From Cordylochernes scorpioides (Eukaryota; Arthropoda; Arachnida; Pseudoscorpiones; Chernetidae), in assembly GCA_030710605.1 (NCBI GenBank), contig CP092876.1:63612115-63676114 (forward strand): DNA of 64,000 bases, written 5' to 3'. The notes beneath the pieces are model-generated. The model made no database searches. It had not been told where the DNA came from and saw only the letters and a program-made list of their open reading frames with translations. The stretch's first letter is position 1, and the number at the start of each line of letters is the position of its first letter. A program made the translations under genes and the position numbers. Positions 45,470 through 57,070 of this stretch are shown in pieces.

Positions 45470-47890
45470 AATCGAAGTAAAATATTTATTTTCATATTTA
45501 CCTAATTATTTAATATTCAGAAATATGCTATATAAAAGCATATCATTTGAAAAATAATATTTAGAATATTTGTATTATTTCAGACATATAAAGAGTTTTA
45601 AAGAACTCTAAAATATTCTAAAGGAAAAGTTAATAATAGCACTGAATACCTGCCTCATTATATACAGACCCATATAAATGTAAAATTCTCCAACCCTATA
45701 TTTCAAAATAAATTTACTTTCTAAAGTTAGTCATAGACCGACAAAAAAGGATTCGCATAGTTCACACCAAAACATATTTCTTTCTAACTCAATTATCAAC
45801 GCAGGTCCATCTCATAAATATTTTCACTTTGTCAAAGTTTTATATGCAAAAAGGGTTGCGGTAATATATGCAAATATTGTGGGTAAAAGTTTTCCTGAGT
45901 TTGTTCCAATTTGGCACCACTGTATGCATCGCAAAGCCGCCCTATCAGATTTCGTTTTTCTCTAGAAAAAAATTAATTAAGGGAGATTATTCTGTGTGGA
46001 ATCGATAATTTTAATAAAGTTTTTCTCTTCTCCTCTCTTTTTTTTAAATTTATAATTCCTATCATTTCAAGTCTTTTCTGGTTTTTATCAACTGATTAAA
46101 GTTTCATTTAGGGGTTGAAAAGACATCACTTTGAATGAAGGCGAGATTTGAATGGGGATGCTGGGAATTAATTAGAGAGGGTTTTTCTCTTCTTCAGTAT
46201 TTCTCGGGTTATCTTACAAAACCACGGAACCGGGGATGGATTCTAATACTAAATCATTGGTCTGAGACACCCACAAACCTCTAAACGAGATGTTTTATTC
46301 TCTGATATAAATTATTAATATTTTTCTTTATTCTATCCCGCATTCCTCACAACAATAAACACATACCCCCAAGATGATAAAGAGTTTTCTAATCTCCTTT
46401 ATTCTTTACAAATATCAAAATTTGTGATTAATTGTATTTTAGGAAATTTAATTCAATTGTTAATGCACTCTTTGATTACTAAATTGAAATTATTATCAGC
46501 ATCTTTTTTCTTATCATCATATTCCAAACTTCATTAAAAATATTTGAAAATCTATAAAATTTCATTGGATGTTTTAAATTGACTATTGGAATGTGATCAT
46601 TTATATGTTGTTTTTAATTTTTGGAATTGATGAACCAAAGTATTCAGACTTGTGTGTTTGTGATTGCTGACGTACTCAAATATTCGTCTTTAATTTCTTT
46701 TTATTTCATATTTTGTTTGATTGATATAATTATTCACGCATGGAGCGAATGGTGCATAAAAGGCAATATATTGAGAAATATAGAACAAATAATATGAAAT
46801 TTATTAATAACATAGTGGATAGAAAGTGTTTCTATATACCTAATCATTGAAGAATATGGTTGGCCGGTAATTAGGGTGCACGGACCAATCTGATCTTCTC
46901 CATGGACAAGACACCATCACCATAGAAGAATATAGGCGGTCAACCTCGTAAACATATCTGAGGATTCTAATAAAAATGCTCAAACCAAATAGAATCTTAA
47001 TTATTAATTAAAAGACAAATATATGATAGTAGTTTATTCTAGATATGTTACACATCTTTTCATAACATTGCTGAATTATTAGAGAGAAAACACAAACACA
47101 AAATCCCTTATATAATACCATTTAAAATATCAATATTACAAAGTGATTCCAAATATTATCTTACTGTTCATTCTAAATAACACTTCCTAAGTTACTTGAG
47201 CAATTTCTTCAATTTGAAACCAGTGATGTTCACATAAATGTTATTATCAGTACTTCACGACATGATTACCAAGCTGGTTAATTATCGTAATACCGCTTAT
47301 GGGCTTTATCTCTATTAATAGTAAAAATAGTATAATATTTATGTACATTTATTTATTAATCAATCAGGCGCGATATTTGTAGTAGTTGTTCGTATTACAG
47401 AGGAAACAAACAAAATAACAAACAAATTAAAACCTAGAATTAAATATTTACAAACTACATGTATTAATCGAGAGAGTTCATAAAATATATATAGACAAAG
47501 TGGCTAATGTAAGAGAGTACAACATTGTATAATATTGTAAAATTAATAGTTAAGTTTATTCGTGAAATTCTGTTTCTGTGTAAAATTCGGGAGCAGCTGG
47601 TATTATCTCAAACATACAAAGTTTCCTGATGTAGAACTTAATCATATGTGAACATATATGAAATAAATATTGTATTGAGATTATTTACATACTATTTTTT
47701 TCTAATATTATCAAAATGAGAATATACACTTTTTACATCAATATAAAAATTTAGAATCGCAATATTCTTTCATATATAATTATTACTTGGGAAATATGAA
47801 AAGCAAACCAAATAAAATCATTTAATGATATCAGGATTAATTTATAAATTCTAAAGATTTCTTATAATAAGTTTCCTTCTTTTATTTATA
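45470..47890. other. AT-rich spacer
   Basis: No gene or known repeat family recognised in 2.4 kb. Patches around 45880-45960 and 46140-46290 are slightly GC-richer. Confidence 0.4.
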
Positions 47891-47894
47891 ATAA

Positions 47895-48055
47895 AATGAT
47901 AGCTTTCAAGAGATAATCACGCTTCAACAGGCTTAAATAGATATTTTCTTGCAAGAAAATTTTCTAAGTGCAAGCCCCGCCTAGCGCCGATATACTTTTG
48001 AAAGAATTCTTTGTAATTTTTGAAACGTCTTTTACAATTTTACCTCGAATCATGA
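47895..48055 (+). mobile_element. MITE-5 copy
   Basis: tttcaagagataatcacgct, tcaacaggctta and tttacaattttacctcgaat match the 27.5 kb copy. Confidence 0.6.
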
Positions 48056-48329
48056 CAATATTATCTTATATAAAATATTTATTGATGTTTTTTAATATTT
48101 CACATAGGTGAATTGTCATCTTCTAAGAGCATAAGGATTAATACGTATTTGATCCAAACTAAAACTGGCATTATTAATGTAGCAATTAATGATGTCATTA
48201 AGATGTGTTTCGCTCTTTGAAACGTCAACAAATACGAGTAAGGCACGCGGTAATTTCTCACAGATATGATAAGAAACAAATGGAAGAAGGAAATGGTACA
48301 CTCTACGTAAAAGTACCTTATCTCTACCG

Positions 48330-48740
48330 AGAAATCAACAAGGCAAGCAAGCAGTCTGACAGACATAAATTCGGAGCGAGATGCCTGCCATGGTTATGGC
48401 CCAATTTGTCAGTCGCTCGGTCCATTTGTAGCTCCGGTAAATAGCATCAGCCATTAGGTGACCAGCAAGCCTTCTACTTTAAACCCTAAACACAATTTAC
48501 GACCGCCCCACTACAAATGAAAATCATAAATATTGTTCTGTGGAACCAATTGGTATTTAAGGAGAGTTTTTGAATGGCTTGTTGGAATGGCATGTATTAT
48601 TGGCTCGTTAAAGGCTACCTTTGAATCTCAAATGGACCTGTTCGGCTATCTCCTTCCTTTTATGTACCTCTTCTCTCTCTATCTTTACAACCGCTGTATA
48701 GAACGATGTTTTGGCTTTATACGATGCCAAGTTGGCTTAT
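48330..48740. promoter_or_regulatory. GC-richer repeat-free island
   Basis: Contains agcagtctgacagacataaa, gccattaggtgaccagc and cgaccgcccc. Frames at 48205-48444 and 48533-48751 (plus) are unrecognised. Noncoding function is more likely than coding. Confidence 0.25.
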
Positions 48741-48892
48741 CATCGACGTAATATCACCGTATAATTCTTGAGAGACTCTGAGAATACATAATATTGTCAC
48801 GGTAGTGATAACGAGTATTACAATAGTTTATGTAAAAATAATTTATTAATTAGAATGCAAACTATTTCTTAAGGTTCCCTAGTCCTTAACTA

Positions 48893-49196
48893 GGGAGTCG
48901 GTGGAAGGATGGTCTAAACCGTTGGGTTTCGACCGCTACGACCCGGGTTCGATTCCCTCATTGGGCACTTTTTTTCTGATTTAAAAAAAATGTTCCAATG
49001 ACTCCCGATTCTTGCAAAAGTCCAACCCCACCAGCGAGTGCAAGTAACCAAACGGGGTTCTGACACATTTGTAAGTGCAAAGTCGAACTGCTTTTCACAT
49101 GTGTAGACATGCGGTGCACTTACAGTAAAGGTAGTCGCCTACTACTACCAACCATGATTACCATGGCCTGTACCACGTGTACTAGGGATAAGCAGA
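48893..49196 (+). mobile_element. tRNA-like SINE-1, reference copy
   Basis: Head ggagtcggtggaaggatggt. A Pol III B box gggttcgattccc lies at about 48946-48958. Then come a T run, the body caccagcgagtgcaagtaac, ttgtaagtgcaaagtcgaac, and the end accacgtgtactagggataa with an A-rich tail. The B box shows tRNA ancestry. Confidence 0.9.
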
Positions 49197-49199
49197 AAA

Positions 49200-50010
49200 A
49201 AGTCCTTAACTGATTGGAAGCCCTATGACATTTAATTTTAGAGGACTGTATCTGGTTTTCTTGCCACTAAGGCCTTCTGCTATCACCACCTCTATTTAAC
49301 TACCCAGGCGAAACCCCAATGGTGCCGATAATGATTCAACCAAATAAACAAACAACAACTAACTACTCACTCACACTTCAATTTTAAAACAACTCACTTA
49401 TATACAAATTAGGATATTTGGTCATTAGTCAATTACAATATATACAAGCACAGAATAATACAATTATATAATAAGATGAACAAAATAATACACCTTATAA
49501 AACTCAACACTATGTTATAAATAATTTTACAAGTGAAAATCTACATGCATGGTAAGGGGTGATGACTAGGCAAATTTGTATGATGATAAACTGACAACAG
49601 AGTATTTACAATAATTAAGCTGTCAACATATTTAAGAGAACTATCTATTTAACATAATATTAAGCCAAATTACAAAAGAAAATGCATTAGACACCTCAAC
49701 TCTTTTTTATTAATTGTATAAAGTATCTTATGTCATATATTTGCATAGATATATCTTCAAAATGCTATATAATCTCTTTCTATTGCCTTTTTTATGTTTC
49801 AGTTTGCTGAGGAAAGGCTTGCCCTAAAGATAATTTTACAATATAAAAAATAATTGCGTGTATTGCCTTTTTGTAATTTTTCGAAATCCGAAAATCTGTG
49901 AAAATGAATATTAAGATATTGTATGTGAAAATTGTTACTAATACAATAAAATATACAGATAGGATTTATATAAGTGCGCTAATATAGATTCAAGACTAAT
50001 TAGAAAGAAG
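49200..50010. other. Spacer
   Basis: A short GC-richer patch at 49205-49330 is present. aggcttgccctaaagat at 49816 resembles the foldback family at 50.1 and 51.0 kb. Confidence 0.35.
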
Positions 50011-50699
50011 GAATCATATATCGCCGCAACTCTTTTTATATTAACGCGATTAAGGAAGCTTTCGGGCAAGCCCTTCTTCAGCTAATTATAGTGTACTCTT
50101 TCTAATTTATCGAAATCCGCAAACCGTTTACCATGAAGATTCAAGACTATACTTCAAAAGGTAAATTTGTTCAAAAAATGGTTGAAACATCTTACGAATA
50201 GAATTAATTGATTTATATAAACGCGCGAGCATAGGTCTAAGGCTACCACTTCAAAGGGTAATTTTTGATTAAATAATGGTGCTGGAATATCTTTCGAATT
50301 GTATGATAATCGTGGTAAAATAGCTAATATTAATCTGATATTAATTTTGATTACATATTTTAATTCGAGCTTAAATGTGAAAATGAGTATAAATCAATCA
50401 AGGTTACCTTTGATTGATCAAATTTGACATATATATCTATTTAAGGGAAGACTATCAGTGAATAATTCTGACTCTCATATACCTTTCTCGCGTTTTGAAA
50501 CATTGAATATCTATTGTTCAAATCAATACCTTGGATTATTTTGAACAACTTTATATATTGTTGAGTTGTTGGTTGATAATGAATCACTTCCGTGGGTACA
50601 AAGGATCTTTAGGACTTTATTTGAGCCTAATCAATAAAATAATTACAGAAGAGTGCAAAAATAAAACGACAATAAAGAAAACAGAAGTTACAAACTCAC

Positions 50700-50780
50700 C
50701 AACTGCAGCACAGTGAAGGAAAGCAAGCGCAGAACAGGAGACAGAAGTTGGGACAGAAGCGTTTGCTTGGAGTCCATCAT
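50700..50780 (-). CDS. Candidate first coding exon
   Basis: On the minus strand an ATG at 50778-50780 opens a 27-codon frame reading MMDSKQTLLSQLLSPVLRLL and then SFTVLQL. It ends exactly at a good splice donor (TTG then GTGAGT, GT at 50698-50699) in phase 0. The block is much GC-richer than both flanks, and the leucine-rich start could be a signal peptide or membrane segment. No promoter was identified, and the next exon is not known. The terminal-exon candidate at 29823-30073 is on the same strand but starts in a different phase, so at least one exon would be needed between them. Confidence 0.3.
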
Positions 50781-50962
50781 GTAGCTTCGTGCTTCACTTC
50801 TTATCTTTCTTTTTTATTGTACGTAACAATAGATATACCATTGAATAATAAATCAAAATTTGAATAAAACCGTAATATAGTTTTATACTTAGTTTGAATT
50901 ATTCTTTTGTGTGTGTGTTTATTTATATGTTTTTTTTTATAATAAAGTTTCCTTCCTGCTTT

Positions 50963-51240
50963 TACATTTTAACTAAATTAATAAGGAATATAGGGCTTGA
51001 TTTCTCTCATAATTCTTTATTTTTCGATCTTTCGGGTTAACATGCCCTTGGACACGGAGAAGTACTACTTCTAGTCAATTATAACACGGCTCTGTTATTA
51101 TAACGGCATGTTAAAATTGGCTAGAAGTAGTATTTCTGGTGTCTCTGTGTTGAAGGACATGTTAGCCCTAAAGATCGAAAAATAAATGAATTTAAAGAAA
51201 CCCATCTCTAGATTCCTTATTGATTAAGTTAAAATGTACC
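50963..51240. mobile_element. 278-bp foldback element
   Basis: Arms of about 130 bp: tacattttaactaaattaat, aataaggaata, tatttttcgatcttt, aacatgccctt and tactacttctag all recur inverted (ctagaagtagta, ttagccctaaagatcgaaaa, taaaatgta). Confidence 0.8.
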
Positions 51241-51427
51241 TTTGTGAAAAATAATTAAACATATATTTTACAGTGAATAAAATCTTCAATGAATCAAAAT
51301 AACACTGATTCTATCAATATTCTACCTATTAGTAAATTGAATTAAATTGGTTATGAAAACATATTTTGCGGAAGAGTTTTGCTCGATGCAATACCTTGAA
51401 ATTATATGTATGTACCTCTACAGACCT

Positions 51428-51692
51428 ATAAGCTCATGTCCATAGTTCACTAAACACCCCTAAGCTGCCTTCCATAGAAAATACAGGGTATATTCCAAAT
51501 CAATCCAATACAATAGTAAAGCGGTCTAGAGAATAATTTGGCGAAACCGCTGAGAGGGTTCACTACTAATGAGCCAAGCCCTCTCATTCAATAACTCATA
51601 TCATTGCAGTAAGGTCTGTAGAGATAATTTTTGATGATATTTAAAAGAAACGCATTGCCAGTAAATTTATTTGTGTAAAATATTAAATTCTA
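51428..51692. mobile_element. Chimera of MITE-2 left half and 32.4-kb palindrome arm
   Basis: 51428-51585 is MITE-2 (aagctcatgtccatagttca, ggcgaaaccgctgagagggt). From about 51600 to 51692 the sequence is an arm of the 32364-32553 palindrome (gcagtaaggtctgtagagat, aacgcattgccagtaaattt). The join falls in the similar cagtaagg(a/t)c text that both carry. Confidence 0.75.
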
Positions 51693-52439
51693 CCTATTGT
51701 TTCAACAAAGAGAAATAATATGGTGCCAAAAATAGATCCATTCCACTCAATTTCAATTATTCTATAATCCCATCTTCCATAGTCTCAAATCTTCCATATC
51801 TATCGATATATCTGAAATACGTTTCATCTCAAGAGATCTACCTGAAATAAATAATGAATCAATTCATTTTATTTATTAAATTCACATATACAAATATGGT
51901 ATTTTATCTGAGAGAGAGAGAAAATATTTCAATAATATTAAACAAATTCCACAGTTCTTCCCCCATTACATTTAATGCTTTCCTTCTCTAAATATTTTTC
52001 TATCTACCTTTTATTTCTTTTGAATATTAAAATGTACTCCCTTATGCAAATTCCACTCCGTTGCTATTTCCTAGCCCATTTCTAATTACCCACATTCTCT
52101 GTCCTGGCATTAGGAGTGAGTTGCTTTAATTAAATAAAATTTCAAATTAGATGTTATAGTTTTATCCCCCTCCTTTTAAAATATCTTCTATATACTTCTT
52201 TCTTTCAGAAGGAGTTCTCAAAGGAAATACTCTTTCTCTAAAAGCCTTTCTTTTTCACAGTTTTGTTTCTTTAATTTGAGAAGGTAAACCTATACAAATG
52301 GTTTCATAAAATAATTAATTATTTTCTGTTAATATAAAATGCATTATTTGAACCTAATAAAAATAATTTTCGAAGTTATTAAGGTAGTAATATATATTTT
52401 TAATATTTAAAATAATGGGTTTTCCTTGTTTTTATTATT

Positions 52440-52557
52440 TATACATTTCAATATAAACATTTTTATCATATATATATTTATACATTTCAATATAAACATT
52501 TTTATCATATATATATTTATACATTTCAATATAAACATTTTTATCATATTGTAAGGT
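52440..52557. repeat. 39-bp tandem repeat, three units
   Basis: atacatttcaatataaacat starts at 52441, 52480 and 52519. Confidence 0.9.
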
Positions 52558-52984
52558 AATTAATTAGACAAATTAAATATATCGATAATGTATTATATTT
52601 ATGAATCTAAAGATCAAAACCTGAAAGGAATTCTAATCACATTCATTTACCAAAACAAAATGACCAAGAGTTCTTTTTCTCGCGACCCGCGCACCGAAGC
52701 ACGGGCACGCGATGAATAAATTAAATGTTACAATAATATTAAATTTCATTATGATTTATAAATTAATTTATTTGTTAATATATATATCGAAAATGCTTTA
52801 AATATTATAAAACATCACTAGAAGCTTTATTTTTTAACTAATCTCTCGTGGAAGCGCCATCTTATATCACCACGAGGATCTGGCTGATAGCTTTAGCCGC
52901 GAGTTCCGAAAAGAATATTCTCACTTTAGTCTTTCTCTCTCTTCCACCAATGAAGACCTTGTATATATATATATATATATTATA

Positions 52985-53235
52985 TAAAGGTATTATTTAA
53001 AATGTTATATTAAAATATTTTATTTAAAATTATATTTCATCGATTCAAATACTCTGTTTAAATCGACCGCGAGAGGTCACGCTTTCTCCATAAATACTCA
53101 TTGCTGTTCTTCCCCGTTGGCCGGCTCAAATCTTTGTACATTATGTAAATAAGTTTTCCTTGTCTATACGCCTTAAGCCAGGCATTACTTTTATAAAATT
53201 ATGTTTTTCATATGTATTCCTCAGCTCAACAAAAA
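52985..53235 (+). mobile_element. LTR-like repeat B
   Basis: Matches copy A (tcgaccgcgagaggtcacgc, ccataaatactcattg, gttggccggctcaaa, gtacattatgtaaataag). It is preceded by a (TA)n tract. Confidence 0.6.
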
Positions 53236-53410
53236 TCTCTTTTCTTTATATAAGATATATGTATATTTATCAATTATTTTATATATTTATATCAATTTAT
53301 TCATATTTTTATCATTATATAATCATATTTATTCATATTTATATTTATTCTGTATTTAATCTTATATAATCTTATATGGACTTTGAAATAAACTAGTTTC
53401 AATCTCTCAA

Positions 53411-53452
<42 letters not shown>
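53411..53452. repeat. (TC)n microsatellite
   Basis: Long ctctctct run. Confidence 0.95.
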
Positions 53453-53455
<3 letters not shown>

Positions 53456-53776
53456 AGTTTGTTGTTTCAGTATACAATGTTTTAAAAAGAAAATGTCTCA
53501 TCACTCGTTCGCTGCCTTTTTATTTGCAAACAACACTTCCTCAAGTGTTTGTGGAATTGTTTTGCCAAAAGAGACTTCTATATATCTATATATATATATT
53601 AAAGCATTAAACAAATTGAATTCACCATATCTTATTGATACTTAGTCAATTGTTACAAATATTGATGTGAAATCAAGCAAAAATAAATAAGGCATCAGAG
53701 CGCTATAAAATGGAAATATTAATCACGATTTCCATTCTCTCAAATAAAGCAGACTTCATACTGTCTTTCTATATTA

Positions 53777-54117
53777 CCCTGAATCCCCATTGTTGGGGAC
53801 TATCCTGCAGTCCCATTGTTGGATATTACCCTGCAGCGCTCCATTGTTAGATGTTACACTGAAACACTCCATTGTTGGATGCTATCCTGCAGCCTCATAG
53901 TTGGATGTTACTCTGAAGTGTGTCCCATTGTTGGATATTACCCTGCAGCCTTATTGTTGAATATTACCATGCACCCCAATTGTTGGCTACGATCTTGCAA
54001 CCCAATTTTCGGATATCAGCATGCAGCTCATTGTTGGTTATTGGCTTACAGCCACATTGTTGGTTGACTTGCAGCTCGGTTGTTGGTTATATCCCTGCAT
54101 TGTTGGATACTATCCAT
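53777..54117. repeat. Irregular 25-30 bp minisatellite
   Basis: Units are variations on ccattgttggatattaccct gcag. Unit length varies and the right-hand units are more diverged. It abuts the mariner relic at 54118. Confidence 0.85.
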
Positions 54118-55095
54118 TATAAATTGTAGATCGTTGTGTGGGTAGCTTTGTTGACATCAATCTCAACAACCTCCCCATAAATAATTGACGTGGGGATTTC
54201 AGTCTGAAGAATTCATAGAGACAAACATAGGAATTTCAGCGGCTGGGGACTTCAAGCGATTTCGTGACTGTGGCTTTTTTGTTTTGTGGACTGTATCTGA
54301 GTCCTGTTAGAAAACATAAATTCTTTCTACGGCCACTATGTTCATCCAAATCTTTCTCCGGGACATTGATATAGGTGTTTGCACTCATTCTGATTATCTG
54401 CTGAAAGAAGTGGGAAGGTACGACATCACCTTCCCTATTGATGACGCCAATGACCATCATGAAGAAAGGAAATCTCGTGAATATCACGAGAGCTAAGTAT
54501 GAGCTCTATTTGCAGATACACAACTATTATTCCTGGTATTCACATTTCAGTCAATTGGACACTTTTTTCTGTTTAAAAAAAAATGCTCCAATGGCCCCCC
54601 GATTCTTGCAAAAGTCCAACCCCACCAGCGAGTGCAAGTAACCAAACGGGGCTCTGGCACATTTGTAAGTGCAAAGTCGAACTGCTTTCACATGTGTAGA
54701 CATGTGGTGCGCTTACAGTAAAAAGCAGTCGCTAACTACCCACCATGATTATCATGGCCTGTACCACGTGTACTAGGGATAAGCAAAAAAAAAAAAAAAC
54801 ATTTCAGTCAGGCTCAATGTTGTTTTCACCGAGAAAAACATTATCATGCCAGAAGAGGTATACGTCATGTTGTTGTGGAAGGTAGCAGCCTTTCTGCTTC
54901 TGTTTTCCTTCATAGCCTAAGTCAGAAACTAGCCATTTTTCGAAGGAAATTGTATTTGAGATCAGGGTAGGCTCTAAGAATTGTAATAGTGTCAGCGTCC
55001 ATCCTTTTTGCTATGGCCCTCATGCTTATTCCAAGGTCTCCATCAATCTTATGCTTAGAATATTTGAACAATTCTTCGGTTTTCACTGTGTTCGA
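54118..55095 (-). pseudogene. Tc1/mariner-type transposase relic split by a SINE
   Basis: On the minus strand, from about 55090, a DNA-binding helix-turn-helix (DLGISMRAIAKRMDADTITI) is followed by a stop. Then comes a block near 54850 (IMFFSVKTTL, normally FFSDEK) and, beyond the SINE, TRFPFFMMVIGVINREGDVV and FFQQIIRMSANTYINV. At about 54200 the last catalytic region appears in broken form (SSD, stop, NPHVNYLWG, normally SPDLNPLDY.WG), followed by VEIDVNKATHTTIYNL. This order matches the Tc1/mariner-related (D37-type) transposases. Frameshifts, stops and the SINE at 54554-54798 make it inactive. It is a different lineage from the 43 kb mariner. Confidence 0.8.
54554..54798 (+). mobile_element. 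SINE-1 copy with 12-bp target-site duplication
   Basis: A 5'-truncated SINE-1 (starts attggacacttttttctg, ends gtgtactagggataagc plus an A tail). It is flanked by acatttcagtca at 54542-54553 and again at 54799-54810. The duplication and A tail show insertion by reverse transcription into the mariner relic. Confidence 0.95.
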
Positions 55096-55116
55096 TCGAA
55101 GTGAGTACTTATTAAA

Positions 55117-56838
55117 TGCAAGTAGGTAGTTTTGATTAGATAGGTAGATGAGAAAGGTAAGTAAGTAGATGTGATGAAAGTAGATGTAAGGAGATAGGTA
55201 GATGAGAGGAGGTAGGTAGTTGAAAGGAGGTAGTTAGATGAGATGTAATAGATAGTAGAAGGAAGGTAGGTAGAATTAGAGAAGTGGTAGGTAGACGAAG
55301 AAGGGTAGATAAATGTGAGGATGTGTAGGTAGATAAGAAGATATTACGGGAGATGAAGGGAAGAAGGTAGATGAGAAGGGGCAGATAGATGAGAGGATAT
55401 AGAGGGAGATGAAGGGAGGCAGGTAGATGAGAGTAAGTAGGTAGATGAGAGGAAGTAGCTAGATGAGAGGATATAGAGGAAGATGAAGGGAGGCAGGTAG
55501 ATGAGAGGATATAGAGGGATATGAAGGGGGGTAGGTAGATGAGAGGAGGCAGGCAAATGAGAGGATATAGAGGGATATGAAGGGAGGCAGGTAGATGAGA
55601 GGAGGCAGGCAAATAAGAGGAATTAGGTAGATGAGAGGATATAGAGGGAATTAAAGGGAGGCAGGTAGATGAGAGGAGGCAGGCAAATAAGAGGAATTAT
55701 GTAGATGAGAGGATATAGAGGGAATTAAAGGGAGGCAGGTAGATGAGAGGAGGCAGGCAAATAAGAGGAATTATGTAGATGAGAGGATATAGAGGGAATT
55801 AAAGGGAGGCAGGTAGATGAGAGGAGGCAGGCAAATAAGAGGAATTAGGTAGATGAGAGGATATAGAGGGAATTAAAGGGAGGCAGGTAGATGAGAGGAG
55901 GCAGGCAAATAAGAGGAATTAGGTAGATGAGAGTATATAGAGGGAATTGAAGGGAGGCAGGAAGATGAGAGGATATAGAGGGAGATGAAGGGAGGCAGGG
56001 AGATAAAAGGAGGCAGGTAGATGAGAGGAGGCAGGTAGATGAGAAGGGGCAGGTAGATGAGAGGATATAGAGGGATATGAAGGGAGGCAGGGAGATAAAA
56101 GGAGGCAGGTAGATGAGAGGAGGCAGGTAGATGAGAAGGGGCAGGTAGATGAGAGGATATAGAGGGATATGAAGGGAGGCAGGTAGATGAGAGGAGGCAG
56201 GCAAATAAGAGGAATTAGGTAGATGAGAGGATATAGAGGGAATTAAAGGGAGGCAGGTAGATGAGAGGAGGCAGGCAAATAAGAGGAATTAGGTAGATGA
56301 GAGTATATAGAGGGAATTGAAGGGAGGCAGGAAGATGAGAGGATATAGAGGGATATGAAGGGAGGCAGGTAGATGAGAGGAGGCAGGCAAATGAGAGGAA
56401 TTAGGTAGATGAGAGGATATAGAGGGAGATGAAGGGAGGCAGGTAGATGAGAGGAGGCAGGCAAATAAGAGGAATTAGGTAGATGAGAGGATATAGAGGG
56501 AGTTGAAGGGAGGCAGGTAGATGATAGGATATAGAGGGAGATGAAGGGAGGCAGGGAGATAAAAGGAGGCAGCTAGATGAGAAGGGGCAGGTAGATGAGA
56601 GGATATAGAGGGATATGAACGGAGGCAGTTAGATGAGAGGATATAGAAGGAGATGATGGGAGGCAGGTAAATGAGAGGAGGTAGGTAGATGAGAAGGGGC
56701 AGGTAGATGAGAGGATATAGAAGGAGATGAAGGAAGGCAGGTAGATAAGAGGAGGTAGGTAGATGAGAAGGGGCAGGTAGATGAGAGGATATAGAGGTAG
56801 ATGGGAGGAGGTAGGTAGATGAGAGGAAGTAGGTAGAG
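55117..56838. repeat. Purine-rich satellite, 74-bp higher-order unit
   Basis: The plus strand is almost pure A/G with regular T and few C. Motifs are gaggatatagagggaattaa, agggaggcaggtagatgag and aggaggcaggcaaataagag. ggatatagag starts at 55637, 55711, 55785 and 55859, a period of exactly 74 bp. Elsewhere shorter sub-units are shuffled. The minus-strand Leu/Pro/Ser/Tyr open frames (up to 166 codons) are by-products. Confidence 0.95.
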
Positions 56839-56839
56839 T

Positions 56840-57070
56840 GTGTAGCGGAGGACGGCGGGGCCAATTTCACGGGCTGCGGCCCCACGATGATGGATCCACG
56901 CCCCACTCTGTTCATTAAACACATCGCTGGCGCTGCAATTAATCCAAGCCTCACAATCTCGTTAGGTAATGCCATTATCCAAACTATGCAAATTTCACAG
57001 AACAGCCCAGGCGATACTCCAAACTTCTCTAATTTGGAAATTATTAAATTTTGATTAGCCCTTCTCCCTC
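56840..57070. promoter_or_regulatory. GC-rich island, candidate conserved noncoding element
   Basis: It contains gcggccccacgatgatgg, cgctgcaattaatccaagcc, an octamer-like tatgcaaatt and tctcgttaggtaatgcc. It is repeat-free, GC-rich in its first part, and without a long frame outside the satellite artefact. Confidence 0.35.

Noticed and set aside
55136..56975. Minus-strand open frames of up to 166 codons rich in Leu, Pro, Ser and Tyr
   Set aside because: They are reading frames through the purine-rich satellite; the repeat explains them entirely.
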